From Bacilli bacterium (GTDB lineage Bacteria > Bacillota_I > Bacilli_A > ML615J-28 > CAG-698): a stretch of 19,452 nucleotides of DNA. The first letter of the stretch is position 1. Each line of letters opens with the position of its first letter. Under the pieces are notes generated by a model. The model was not told the DNA's origin. It searched no databases and saw only the letters and a list, made by a program, of their open reading frames with translations. Position numbers and translations under genes: made by a program. Positions 1-8,022 of the stretch are shown piece by piece. The stretch covers positions 1 through 19,452 of the forward strand of contig JAQUUM010000008.1 of assembly GCA_028693885.1 (NCBI GenBank), in the 5' to 3' direction.

Positions 1-625
1 CACCTTTATCTCTCATATGAATATGAACTATTTGAGCAAGTTCAAAGTCAAGTGGTGTCATTACTTGAGATGCCATCTCAACTAATGTTACTTTGATTCC
101 TAAATGGCTTAGGTTTTCGGCCATTTCGATACCAATAAAACCACCACCTACTACTAAAGCAGTTTTAGGTTTAAATGTATCAACGAATTCTTTGATTTTA
201 TCTGTATCAGGGATATTGCGTAATGTGAAAATATTCTTAGCATCATTGATTCCAGAGATGTTTGGTTTGATAGGCATAGAACCAGTCGAGATAATTAAGT
301 TATCATAACTTTCTTCGTAAGTTTTGTTTGTTTTTAAATCTTTTACAGTGATAGTTTTTTTATCTCTATTTATAGATATAACTTCACTTAAGATTCTAAC
401 GTCGATATTGAATTTTGATTCAATATCTTCGACAGTTTGAACGATTAGTGAATCTCTACTTTGAATGACTCCGCCGATATAATAAGGTAGGCCACAATTA
501 GCAAATGAAATATATTCTCCTCTCTCAAAAAGAATTATTTCAGAAAATTCATCGTTACGTCTAAGACGGGTTGCGGCGGTTGCACCACCTGCAACACCAC
601 CAATTACTAAGATTTTCTTTTTCAT
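1..625 (-). CDS. CoA-disulfide reductase / NADH oxidase-type flavoprotein (3' end outside window)
   Basis: Reading the minus strand from the ATG at 625-623 gives 208 codons that run off the left edge, so only the N-terminal part is present. The N-terminus holds an FAD-binding dinucleotide motif (GGVAGGATAA, residues 9-18) and the motif FANCGLPYYIGG with one cysteine near residue 44. That is the redox-active Cys of the CoA-disulfide reductase/NADH oxidase/NADH peroxidase group. A second nucleotide-binding motif, VVGGGFIGIEMAENL, lies near residues 158-172 and would bind NAD(P)H. Family members reduce CoA disulfide, oxygen or persulfides in the cytoplasm using NAD(P)H. Which substrate applies cannot be told from this fragment. 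The start is supported by a GGAGGAT ribosome site at 637-631 and a consensus promoter further upstream. It is the only gene on this strand and looks like a housekeeping neighbour. Confidence 0.9.
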   Translation of the reverse strand, partial: MKKKILVIGGVAGGATAATRLRRNDEFSEIILFERGEYISFANCGLPYYIGGVIQSRDSLIVQTVEDIESKFNIDVRILSEVISINRDKKTITVKDLKTNKTYEESYDNLIISTGSMPIKPNISGINDAKNIFTLRNIPDTDKIKEFVDTFKPKTALVVGGGFIGIEMAENLSHLGIKVTLVEMASQVMTPLDFELAQIVHIHMRDKG

Positions 626-654
626 ATTTTATCCTCCGATTATGAACTATTTTA

Positions 655-683
655 ATTATATTAAATATATAGATAAATGTCAA
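655..683 (-). promoter_or_regulatory. Sigma-A type promoter of the flavoprotein gene
   Basis: On the minus strand a perfect TTGACA (683-678) is separated by 17 bases from a perfect TATAAT (660-655), about 30 bases upstream of the start codon. It is divergent from the promoter at 721-749. Confidence 0.8.
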
Positions 684-720
684 TCAACGTGCATTAAAAG
701 AAAAAGTTTTAAAAAATGTG

Positions 721-749
721 TTGACAAAGATATATTCAACTGTTAAAAT
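721..749 (+). promoter_or_regulatory. Promoter of the toxin-antitoxin-chaperone operon
   Basis: TTGACA (721-726), 17-base spacer, TAAAAT (744-749), with TGT just before the -10 box (extended -10). This near-consensus promoter places the transcript start around 756, about 42 bases before the first gene. A strong promoter fits an operon repressed by its own antitoxin. Confidence 0.8.
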
Positions 750-755
750 GTAATT

Positions 756-772
756 GCCCTATTAGATAGGGC
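756..772 (+). promoter_or_regulatory. Perfect palindrome at the expected transcript start (candidate operator)
   Basis: GCCCTAT-TAG-ATAGGGC is a perfect 7+7 inverted repeat with a 3-base centre. It is strikingly GC-rich for this region and starts at the predicted +1 of the upstream promoter. Antitoxins of the HigA type usually bind a palindrome overlapping their own promoter, so this is the best operator candidate for the product of 1246-1728. It could also act as a 5' hairpin protecting the mRNA. Confidence 0.55.
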
Positions 773-797
773 AAAATATTTTGGTTAGGTTTTAGAA

Positions 798-1226
798 ATG
801 GGAGAAAAATACATAGAAAAATATTTTAAAGAGTTTGACATAGTTTGGGAACCTGATCAAATAGATGAAATATTTTTTGGATACACTAATCTGAAAAAGG
901 ATTTTAAAAAAATAGGATTAAAAAATTGTATCAGCAAACAACATAAAGTTATAAATAGTATAGTTTATGAAATTAGCAATGGTCCAAGGGCAAATATAAA
1001 TATAGTGTTGTATGAAGTAAAAATAAAAAATACTATTAATAAAATCAGAGTGAAAAACGAAAATGATAATAGAGGAAAAAGTGGCGGATATCGCGCTATT
1101 TGTTTAGTTGATATGAACAATAGGATTTCTTTTTTGTTGCATATTTATTCAAAAAGCGAAAAAGAAAACATAAATCAAAACGAATATAGTAATTTTAAAA
1201 TCTGTTTAGAAGAGTATGTAAAATAG
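798..1226 (+). CDS. higB: HigB/RelE-family toxin of a TAC module
   Basis: 142 residues. The C-terminal half carries the RelE/ParE-superfamily signature seen in HigB-type mRNA interferases: basic strand IRVKN (82-87), RGKSGGYRAI (92-101), a core strand ISFLLHIYSKSEKEN (110-124) and a final helix. Candidate active-site residues are R84, K94, R99, H115, Y117 and K119, by analogy with the family. Such toxins cleave mRNA on the ribosome. The N-terminal 50-60 residues are longer than in minimal RelE toxins. The ribosome site is weak (AGG near 786-788), while the promoter upstream is strong. It is followed after 19 bases by the antitoxin gene and then by a SecB-like gene, an order known from TAC systems. 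Family assignment is by motif recognition; cleavage specificity is unknown. Confidence 0.8.
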   Translation: MGEKYIEKYFKEFDIVWEPDQIDEIFFGYTNLKKDFKKIGLKNCISKQHKVINSIVYEISNGPRANINIVLYEVKIKNTINKIRVKNENDNRGKSGGYRAICLVDMNNRISFLLHIYSKSEKENINQNEYSNFKICLEEYVK

Positions 1227-1245
1227 CCATGAGTGAGGTAAACAA

Positions 1246-1728
1246 ATGGAAAAAAAAATAAACTTTGAAAAAATAAAAACTGCAACTAGATATCGAATTA
1301 GACAGTTAAATGTTAATGATTTAGTAGATTCAACTTTTGTTAAAAATTTAAGAAATGAGCTTAACATTTCTCAAAATGTTTTTGGTGATTTATTAGGGGT
1401 GACTAAAAAAACAATTGAGAAATGGGAACAAGGAAAAAACCCTGTTAAGGGGCCAAGCGCGATACTGTTATATTTAATTGAAAAAGATAAAAAAATATTA
1501 GATAATTTCTATTCTTTTGTAAAAATTAACCCAATAACAAATGAAATAGAGAATGTTTTATATAAAGATAATACAGAAGCAGAAATGTATATAACGCAAC
1601 TTAAAAATGATGACGAGATAACGGAAAATATAAACCCCGTTGAATACAAATGTGTAGAATCAGCAGAAAAAATTGATGCAGTATTTAATCAAATAATAAT
1701 AAATAATAAGGCGAATTGGGCTGTGTAG
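1246..1728 (+). CDS. higA: HigA-type antitoxin with C-terminal extension (candidate chaperone-addiction region)
   Basis: 160 residues. A helix-turn-helix of the Xre/HigA type spans about 34-65: the segment FVKNLRNELNISQNVFGDLL is followed by GVTKKTIEKWEQGKNPVKGP, including the WEQG signature common in HigA/MqsA-type antitoxins. This domain would bind the operon promoter and neutralise the upstream toxin. After about residue 90 comes a 65-70 residue extension ending in NKANWAV, absent from minimal HigA proteins. In characterised TAC systems the antitoxin C-terminus is an aggregation-prone chaperone-addiction segment recognised by the SecB-like partner, so that role is inferred here. The ribosome site GTGAGG lies 1233-1238. 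It is the middle gene of a tight three-gene operon, 9 bases before the next gene. Confidence 0.85.
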   Translation: MEKKINFEKIKTATRYRIRQLNVNDLVDSTFVKNLRNELNISQNVFGDLLGVTKKTIEKWEQGKNPVKGPSAILLYLIEKDKKILDNFYSFVKINPITNEIENVLYKDNTEAEMYITQLKNDDEITENINPVEYKCVESAEKIDAVFNQIIINNKANWAV

Positions 1729-1737
1729 GAGAAAAAT

Positions 1738-2166
1738 ATGGATAAGAATAAACCTGTTTATAATTTTTTAGGGTATCAAATGGTATTGGTTGATTATAAA
1801 AGGGTCAAAAATACAAATGTTGAAAAATTTTCTATTAAGACATATGATAGAAAATTTGATGAAAAAATAAATTGTTTCTCATTCAATGTTCAATTAGAAT
1901 TAAAATATTCAGAAGAAGAGGCTTCAAAGTTTATTTTTTCAGTTGGGTTCAGAATCAACGATCTTGAATGGAAAAAACAAATTAAAGAAGAAGGTATTAT
2001 AGAATCTATTTTTTTTGCAACAGTTTTCCCATATATAAGAGAAAAAATTTATTCTGTAACTAATGATTCAAGAGGAGCTTTCAATATTCCTATTATTGAT
2101 TTAAGAAATGCAAAATTAGATCAAGGTGCTACATTCACATTTAAAAAGCTAGAAAACAAGCATTGA
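1738..2166 (+). CDS. SecB-like chaperone of the TAC module
   Basis: 142 residues, the usual SecB size. The strongest evidence is the C-terminal block ATVFPYIREKIYSVTNDSRG followed by AFNIPIIDLRNA (about residues 93-126). It matches the SecB helix and loop pattern (A-x-x-FPY-x-RE-x-I-x-x-x-T...G-x-x-x-x-P-x-I). The N-terminal half is a run of predicted beta strands, as expected. SecB holds unfolded proteins in the cytoplasm. SecB-like members encoded next to HigBA fold and protect the antitoxin from degradation. Low-GC Gram-positive bacteria and Mollicutes generally lack the export SecB, so a TAC role is more likely than general secretion. The gene starts 9 bases after the antitoxin with an AGGAGA site, and its TGA stop lies inside the terminator hairpin. 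Confidence 0.75.
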   Translation: MDKNKPVYNFLGYQMVLVDYKRVKNTNVEKFSIKTYDRKFDEKINCFSFNVQLELKYSEEEASKFIFSVGFRINDLEWKKQIKEEGIIESIFFATVFPYIREKIYSVTNDSRGAFNIPIIDLRNAKLDQGATFTFKKLENKH

Positions 2167-2184
2167 AATTTTTCAATGCTTTTA
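2158..2184 (+). terminator. Terminator of the TAC operon
   Basis: Inverted repeat AAGCATTGAA (2158-2167) / TTCAATGCTT (2172-2181) followed by T residues. It overlaps the stop codon of the SecB-like gene and closes the operon, separating it from the helicase gene. Confidence 0.8.
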
Positions 2185-2200
2185 TTAATTTAAAAAAATA

Positions 2201-2229
2201 TTCAAATATCAGTTATAAAGTGATATAAT
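2201..2229 (+). promoter_or_regulatory. Promoter of the PLD-helicase gene
   Basis: TTCAAA (2201-2206), 17 bases, TATAAT (2224-2229), about 35 bases before the TTG start at 2264. The perfect -10 and correct spacing make this likely despite the weaker -35. Confidence 0.65.
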
Positions 2230-2263
2230 TTAGAAGGCGCGGAAAATATTTCGAGGTGTAATT

Positions 2264-5011
2264 TTGGAAAAATTTATTTCAAACATTTCTAAACTTAAGT
2301 TTTTAGATAAAATAAAAGAAAATCTTTCTAAGTGTAAAAGATTTTATTTTTCAGTTAGTTTTATTAAAAAAGCTGGTTTAGTTTTAATAATAGATGATGT
2401 TAAAGAAGCTTTAAGAAGAGGTGCTATTGGTAAGGTGATAACGTCAACTTATCAAAACTTTACTGATATACCTTCATTAGATGAATTTCTAGAATTACAA
2501 ATAAATTATCCTAATTTTGAATGTCACTTAGATTATAAATGTTTTGATGATAATGGATTCCATTCAAAAGGGTATATTTTTGAATATGAAGATTCGTTTG
2601 AAATAATAGTTGGATCTTCGAACATTACAAGATATGCATTACTTAAAAATATTGAATGGAATATTTCAGTTGTATCAAATGAAGAAACTGAAAGTTATAA
2701 TGATGCTTTAGAAGAGTTTGAAATACTTTGGGATAGTACGAAAAAATTAAATAGGAATTTAATTGATAAATATAAATTAGATTTAGAATATGCTGTTGTT
2801 TCTTGGGATATGGATGATATTGAAATCAAAGCTGATATTAAACCAAACCATATGCAGGGTAAAGCTTTAAAAGAATTAAAAAGATTTAGAGATTTAGGCG
2901 TCAGTAAATCTTTGATTATTGCAGCTACGGCATCTGGAAAGACTTATCTTGCTGCTTTTGATGCTAAAAGATTTGGAGCTTCAAGGTTATTGTTTGTTGT
3001 GCATAGAGATACCATATTAGTAGAAGCTTTAAAAACTTTTAAGAATATTTTTAAAGGTGAAAGATCATACGGAATATATAATGGTAATAATAAGGATTTA
3101 GGTAGTGATTTTATCTTTGCAACAAACATTATGATGAGTCAAAATTTAGATATGTTTAGCAAAGATGAATTCGACTATATTGTGATTGATGAATGTCATC
3201 ATGCAACAAGTGACACATATCAAAAAATAATTGAATATTTCAAGCCTGAATTTTTATTAGGATTAACTGCAACACCTGAGAGAATGGATACTAAAGATGT
3301 ATTTGGTTTATTTGAAAATAATGTAGCATATGAGTTAAGACTAAGAGATGCAATTATATATGATTTAATAGTGCCATTTAAGTACTATGGTATCAGAAAT
3401 GATTTGATTGATTATAATGTTAAAGATTACAAAAAATTTATTAGAGAATATAGTAGTGATATTAGTGGTGATTTTATTAAGAAAGAGATTCTTGCTCATA
3501 AATTGAAAGATGAAAAACTAGAGTGTTTAGCTTTTTGTAAGAATATTGAACATGCAAGAACTATGGCAGAATTAATGGAAGAAAAAGGTTTTTCAACTTT
3601 GGCTTTAATGGGTTCTAATTCAACATGCGAAAGGTTAAGTGCATTTAAAAGATTACAAGATGAAACTGATGAACTTGAAATATTATTTGCGATTGATATT
3701 TTAAACGAAGGTGTAGATATTCCTGCGGTAAATATGATTTTATTTTTAAGACCTACTGAATCATCTACTATCTTTATCCAACAATTAGGCAGAGGTTTAA
3801 GAAAATATAAGAATAAAGAATATGTTACAATTCTAGATTTTATTGGTAATAGTTATGATAGAAGTGTTCAAATAGCTATGGCTTTAGGAAGCTTAGCTAA
3901 AAACAATATTATTGAAAAGAAATTTTTAGTTAATTTAGTTCAAACTGATTTTAAAGCTTTAGATTTACCGGGTGTCGAAATTCATATTGATGAATTATCA
4001 AAAGATGAAATCTTAAGTTATATTGAAAAAACAAATTTCAATAGTCTTAATTTTTTAAAACAAGATTATTATAATTTTAAAAAGTACCTTCAGCTTCAAA
4101 AATATCCAGATCATTTAAATTATTTAAAAAATGATAATGCTCCTGATTTAATTAGATTAATGAAATCTAAGATTTCAAATCAGAAAAACAAAAGTTATTA
4201 TACATTCTTAAAAAAGATTGATGAAGATTCAATTCCAATTTTTGAGAATGGTGAAATTTATTTTATTGATACTTTATCTGAGATGTTACCTTTAGTTAGA
4301 GTTGATGAATATTTAATAATTAAAGAATTATTAAATAATGGTAATGTTGATAATTTATATAATGTATATCTAAATGATAATTATATATATGATATTAAAA
4401 TTATAGAACATGCTTTAAAACATTTAAAAAAGAAAAGTTTAATTAAAAGCGATAATAGTATTAATGTAGATAAAATTGATAAAGAATTTAAAGCATTTGT
4501 TTTAGATTTGATAGATTATGGAATTAGTAGATTTGATAGTGAATTTGGAGAATTTGATACTAAGTTTAAATATTACGCTAATTACTATAAAGAACAAATT
4601 ATGATGGTATTATTAGAAGATTCTTTTATGTTTATGAAAGGAACTAAATTTGATGCTGATGGTACAACATATATATTTGTTGGATTAAAGAAAGATAAAA
4701 CAAAAGAAGAACTACACAATTATAAAGATAAAGTAATATCAAAAAAGATATTTCAATGGGAAAGCGAAAACAATACAACGGTTGATAATTCTACTGGAAT
4801 AAAGCTAAGGAATACAAAGAAAGTACATTTGTTTATTAGAAAAATGGATGAAGAAGATGGAATTACTTTGCCCTTTACTTATGTAGGCGAAGGGGTATTA
4901 ACAAATACTAGAGAGTCGAATAATAATGGTAAAGCCACATTATTATTCGATATAGAATTAGATCAAGAATTACCTGAATATTTGTACTTTGATTTTTTGA
5001 TTGAAGGGTAA
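2264..5011 (+). CDS. PLD nuclease-SF2 helicase fusion, DUF3427-type
   Basis: 915 residues, starting at TTG with a GAGGTG site 5 bases upstream. Domain 1 (about 1-170) is phospholipase-D-like: one H-x-K motif (H100, K102) with GSSN at 117-120, the half-site typical of PLD nucleases that act as dimers. Domain 2 (about 190-540) is a superfamily 2 helicase: ATASGKT Walker A (220-226), DECHH (309-313), TATPER (335-340), NEGVDIP (480-486) and QQLGRGLRK (505-513). The remaining 370 residues fit the long C-terminal part of the DUF3427 helicase family. The role inferred is ATP-driven translocation on nucleic acid coupled to cleavage. The next gene, 32 bases downstream and encoding an Mrr nuclease, is probably in the same operon, which suggests restriction or phage defence. 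Family assignment is strong; biological role is inferred. Confidence 0.9.
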   Translation: MEKFISNISKLKFLDKIKENLSKCKRFYFSVSFIKKAGLVLIIDDVKEALRRGAIGKVITSTYQNFTDIPSLDEFLELQINYPNFECHLDYKCFDDNGFHSKGYIFEYEDSFEIIVGSSNITRYALLKNIEWNISVVSNEETESYNDALEEFEILWDSTKKLNRNLIDKYKLDLEYAVVSWDMDDIEIKADIKPNHMQGKALKELKRFRDLGVSKSLIIAATASGKTYLAAFDAKRFGASRLLFVVHRDTILVEALKTFKNIFKGERSYGIYNGNNKDLGSDFIFATNIMMSQNLDMFSKDEFDYIVIDECHHATSDTYQKIIEYFKPEFLLGLTATPERMDTKDVFGLFENNVAYELRLRDAIIYDLIVPFKYYGIRNDLIDYNVKDYKKFIREYSSDISGDFIKKEILAHKLKDEKLECLAFCKNIEHARTMAELMEEKGFSTLALMGSNSTCERLSAFKRLQDETDELEILFAIDILNEGVDIPAVNMILFLRPTESSTIFIQQLGRGLRKYKNKEYVTILDFIGNSYDRSVQIAMALGSLAKNNIIEKKFLVNLVQTDFKALDLPGVEIHIDELSKDEILSYIEKTNFNSLNFLKQDYYNFKKYLQLQKYPDHLNYLKNDNAPDLIRLMKSKISNQKNKSYYTFLKKIDEDSIPIFENGEIYFIDTLSEMLPLVRVDEYLIIKELLNNGNVDNLYNVYLNDNYIYDIKIIEHALKHLKKKSLIKSDNSINVDKIDKEFKAFVLDLIDYGISRFDSEFGEFDTKFKYYANYYKEQIMMVLLEDSFMFMKGTKFDADGTTYIFVGLKKDKTKEELHNYKDKVISKKIFQWESENNTTVDNSTGIKLRNTKKVHLFIRKMDEEDGITLPFTYVGEGVLTNTRESNNNGKATLLFDIELDQELPEYLYFDFLIEG

Positions 5012-5043
5012 GAATATATAAAAGTAAAATTAAAGGGGGATAT

Positions 5044-6054
5044 ATGAGTTTAACAAATGAAATACTATATCAAAATAAGAAGATTGATTTTAAATTTCCT
5101 AATTCATTTGATCAATTAATGAATGATGAATATTATGATTACGATCAGTTTGAATGGTTTTTATACTATTATTTTAAAGATGTAGATGGAAAAGAAGCAA
5201 AAAAAATGGGTGCCAAAGGGAAAGGCGATGGAGGAGCTGACTTAATTGTCTCAGTTCGTAAAGACGATGGAAGTGTTTATCGTATTGGGATCCAGGCTAA
5301 ATATTGGAAAAACAGAGTTGGCACAGGTCCTATAAATCAATTAGCTAGCGCTAAAAAAAGACATGATTTAACTCATCTATGGATTATTACTACGTCTGAT
5401 TTAACAAATGATGCCAAGGTAACAGCTGAGATGATGCAAGTCACTATATTAAGAGCTGAATATGTAAAAAAAATTATTGAAGAGATAAAGGAATTTCATC
5501 AAAAAGAAATCACAGAAAAAGGAATTTCATCAATTGAATTTTTACCAATCAAGGAAAAAAAGGTTGAAAAAGTTAGTAATGCTATAGAAAAACCCGAAAC
5601 ACAAATTGAGTCAGATTTGAAAGAACTAAGAATTGCTTTATCAAAAAAATATAAATTGTTTCCTTTGTATATGGTTTACAATAATGAAGAAATGAATAGT
5701 TTAATTGAAACTAATCCTCAAAAGTTAGAAGACTTGAATAAAGTTAAAGGATTTGGAGCAAAGAAGATAGAAACTTTTGGAAAAGAAATAATAGAATTTT
5801 TTAATAATTTAAAAACTTCTAATAATAGTAATACAAATGATGATTTGTATAAAGCATTATTAGAAGAGCGTCCAAAGATTTCCAGGTATAATAAACTAAC
5901 TGAAGAAGAAGTATATAGTGATAAAGTTGCAGGTTATCTTGCAAAAATGAAACCTAAAACAAAAGAAGATTTGAACAAGATTTTTGGCTTTAGAAAAGAA
6001 AATATTGAGATATTTGGAGAGTATTTAGTTAAGGTTATTAACAAGGTAAAATAG
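5044..6054 (+). CDS. Mrr-type restriction endonuclease with two C-terminal HRDC domains
   Basis: 336 residues. The N-terminal domain (about 30-150) is an Mrr-like PD-(D/E)XK nuclease: GDGGADLIV places D66 as a metal ligand, and IGIQAKYW gives Q84-A-K86, the Q-x-K form of the motif typical of Mrr. Two helical HRDC repeats follow a charged linker. HRDC 1 covers about 189-254 (LRIALSKKY, then KVKGFGAKKIETFG). HRDC 2 covers about 267-333 (LLEERPKIS, then KIFGFRKENIEIFG). HRDC domains bind nucleic acid and are common in RecQ helicases and RNase D. The ribosome site AAAGGGGGA is strong. The gene follows the PLD-helicase after 32 bases with no terminator between, so the pair likely acts as nuclease plus motor. 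Whether it senses modified DNA, as classical Mrr does, is not visible. Confidence 0.9.
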   Translation: MSLTNEILYQNKKIDFKFPNSFDQLMNDEYYDYDQFEWFLYYYFKDVDGKEAKKMGAKGKGDGGADLIVSVRKDDGSVYRIGIQAKYWKNRVGTGPINQLASAKKRHDLTHLWIITTSDLTNDAKVTAEMMQVTILRAEYVKKIIEEIKEFHQKEITEKGISSIEFLPIKEKKVEKVSNAIEKPETQIESDLKELRIALSKKYKLFPLYMVYNNEEMNSLIETNPQKLEDLNKVKGFGAKKIETFGKEIIEFFNNLKTSNNSNTNDDLYKALLEERPKISRYNKLTEEEVYSDKVAGYLAKMKPKTKEDLNKIFGFRKENIEIFGEYLVKVINKVK

Positions 6055-6066
6055 TAACTATAAAAT
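6038..6066 (+). promoter_or_regulatory. Possible promoter of the DUF885 lipoprotein gene
   Basis: TTAACA (6038-6043), 17 bases, TAAAAT (6061-6066), overlapping the end of the Mrr gene. If used, the lipoprotein gene has its own short leader rather than depending only on read-through. Confidence 0.4.
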
Positions 6067-6086
6067 AAAGGAATAGAAGGAAAAAC

Positions 6087-7799
6087 ATGAAAAAACTATT
6101 TTTATTTATATTAATAACAATTCTATCTTTTACATTAATTAGTTGTACTAAAGATACAAATGATAGAATTGATAATGTAGAATTTAATGCTTTATTAGAT
6201 GAAGCATTTTTAGAGTTTTTGGGAACCGATCCATTAAATGTTAATTATTCTTTAATGTATCCAGAAGAATATGGGATAACTGATTTAACAGTTATACCTT
6301 ATTCATTTCTTACATCAGAACTACAAGAAGATTTCCTAGATTTAAAAGATTTGAAAAATAGAATTATAGTTTTTTCAGATGATACTTTATCTAACTCTCA
6401 AATTCTAACAAAAAAAATCTTAATTGATTATATAGATAGAAATTTATTACTTGAGAATTTTGCAGGATATGATGCTATCTTAAATAGTAGTTTAGGTTAT
6501 CAATTAATGTTACCGTTTAGTTTAGCTGAATATCGCTTTGATGATTTAGCCGATATTAATCATTATTTTGATTATCTAAGTACAACCAAAGATACATTTG
6601 AAAATATTATTTCATATGAGTCTATTAGAAGTAATAGTAATATTGGATTAACTGATACTGCGATTGATAAAATCATCACTCAATGTGAAGATTTAATCAA
6701 TCAAGAAGAAAATTATTTAATTGAAGTTTTTAATCAAAAGATTGATAATTTAAGTTTTTTAACTGAAACAGAAAAAACTTCATTAAAAGCAGAAAATTTA
6801 AGTTTAATTGAAAATGATTTTGTTGATGCATATATTTACTTAAAAGATGCTTTAGTATCTTTAAAGGGTGTTGTTACACATAATGGGGCCATATGTAATT
6901 ATTTAAATGGAATGGATTATTATCAAGCATCTTTTCAAGCTAATATTGGATCTGATTTAACAATACCAGAACTTGAAGATTATTTAGAAGTTAAATTAAG
7001 TAGACTTCTAATAAATTATAGTTTAAATCAAAGTAAGTACAATTCAAAATTTACTCTTGATTTAATGGAAGGATTAGAAGTTGATAATTTAATAGAATAT
7101 TTTAAAACTAATATGAGTGATTTTCCTTTGCTTGATATTGAAATTGAATATGAAGTTAAAGAGATGTATGAAAACATGCAAGATAGTGTTGCTGCGGCGA
7201 TGTATTTAATCTCACCAATTGATACTAACTCAAAAGAATATATTTATCTTAATCCAACAAGTCTAACAGATGTTAATAATACATTGTTTCAAACTGTAGC
7301 TCATGAGAGCTACCCAGGACATTTATTTCAACATGTGTATTTTAAAAATACAGATGCTCACGATGTAAGAAAAATAATCGACTACACTGGATATTCAGAA
7401 GGATGGGCTAAGTATATTGAAAATGAAGTTGTAGGAATGGTTGATAGCAGTGCTAAAAAAGCTATTGAATATATGGATACATCAAGTAGTATAATTATAT
7501 GTTTGCTAGATATTGGAATTCATTATCATGGTTGGGATTTAAGTGAAGCCACTACATTTTTAAATAATTACTTTCAATTAGAAACATCTCAAGTAGAAGA
7601 ATTATATAATAGTTTATTAGAAATACCACTTATGTATATGGAATACTTTTTTACATATTTTCAAATCCAAGATTTGAAAACAAATTTTAAAGATAAAATG
7701 GGAAGTGATTATTCTGATTTATTATTTCATACTATTTTACTAGATATAGGACCAGCTCCTTTTAGTATCTTAGAAGAAGTGTTTGAAAATTATAAATAA
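6087..7799 (+). CDS. DUF885-family lipoprotein, predicted zinc metallopeptidase
   Basis: 570 residues. The N-terminus is a lipoprotein signal: two lysines, a hydrophobic run and the lipobox LISC with C20 as the lipidated residue, so the mature protein should be anchored outside the cytoplasmic membrane. The C-terminal half carries HESYPGH (406-412), the HE-x-x-PGH motif of DUF885, and YSEGWAKYIE (436-445). The predicted zinc ligands are H406, H412 and a downstream acidic residue such as E438, with E407 as general base; this follows from the family pattern. A surface peptidase used for peptide scavenging or surface protein turnover is plausible. It begins 32 bases after the Mrr gene with an AGAAGG site. 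No functional link to the nuclease genes is evident, so it may simply be adjacent. Confidence 0.85.
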   Translation: MKKLFLFILITILSFTLISCTKDTNDRIDNVEFNALLDEAFLEFLGTDPLNVNYSLMYPEEYGITDLTVIPYSFLTSELQEDFLDLKDLKNRIIVFSDDTLSNSQILTKKILIDYIDRNLLLENFAGYDAILNSSLGYQLMLPFSLAEYRFDDLADINHYFDYLSTTKDTFENIISYESIRSNSNIGLTDTAIDKIITQCEDLINQEENYLIEVFNQKIDNLSFLTETEKTSLKAENLSLIENDFVDAYIYLKDALVSLKGVVTHNGAICNYLNGMDYYQASFQANIGSDLTIPELEDYLEVKLSRLLINYSLNQSKYNSKFTLDLMEGLEVDNLIEYFKTNMSDFPLLDIEIEYEVKEMYENMQDSVAAAMYLISPIDTNSKEYIYLNPTSLTDVNNTLFQTVAHESYPGHLFQHVYFKNTDAHDVRKIIDYTGYSEGWAKYIENEVVGMVDSSAKKAIEYMDTSSSIIICLLDIGIHYHGWDLSEATTFLNNYFQLETSQVEELYNSLLEIPLMYMEYFFTYFQIQDLKTNFKDKMGSDYSDLLFHTILLDIGPAPFSILEEVFENYK

Positions 7800-7804
7800 A
7801 AAAA

Positions 7805-7930
7805 GAGTAATTTCTTATTAAATGTATAATATATAATTGTAGGAAAAAGAAGTGGGAGATGCGTCTCTCACTTTTTAATTTTATAAAATAAAAAGAGTAA
7901 TATTAAAAAATATTGTTAATATATATTAGA
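7805..7930 (+). repeat. Recurring GAGTAAT element, first two copies
   Basis: GAGTAAT occurs at 7805-7811 and at 7895-7901. The second is followed 21 bases later by TTAATATATATTA (7916-7928). The same pair of boxes with nearly the same spacing recurs at 10580, 13506 and 13610. The first copy is more degenerate. The elements sit only between genes. Confidence 0.5.
7852..7876 (+). terminator. Terminator downstream of the DUF885 gene
   Basis: GTGGGAGA / TCTCTCAC stem (one G-U pair) with a TGCG loop, followed by TTTTT, 52 bases after the DUF885 stop. The same hairpin is found at 10537-10561. Confidence 0.7.
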
Positions 7931-7942
7931 TACTAAATTGTT

Positions 7943-7970
7943 AAGCAAGAGGAGTGTCTCTTGCTTTTTT
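7943..7970 (+). terminator. Second terminator-like hairpin before the lipoprotein promoter
   Basis: AAGCAAGAG (7943-7951) and CTCTTGCTT (7958-7966) form a perfect 9-bp stem with a 6-base loop, followed by T residues to 7970. It insulates the lipoprotein promoter from upstream transcription. A copy lies at 10628-10655. Confidence 0.75.
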
Positions 7971-8022
7971 AAATATATCTTATATGAATATTAAGTTTAA
8001 GTTTTTCTCACTTTTTAAAGGT

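Noticed and set aside
93..308. Open frame of 71 codons on the + strand
   Set aside because: It lies antisense to the flavoprotein gene, whose minus-strand frame has clear FAD and NAD(P)H motifs, promoter and ribosome site.
2944..3129. Minus-strand open frame of 61 codons, and another at 18711-18896
   Set aside because: Both are antisense to conserved ATPase motif regions of the helicase and the RuvB-like gene and have no supporting signals.
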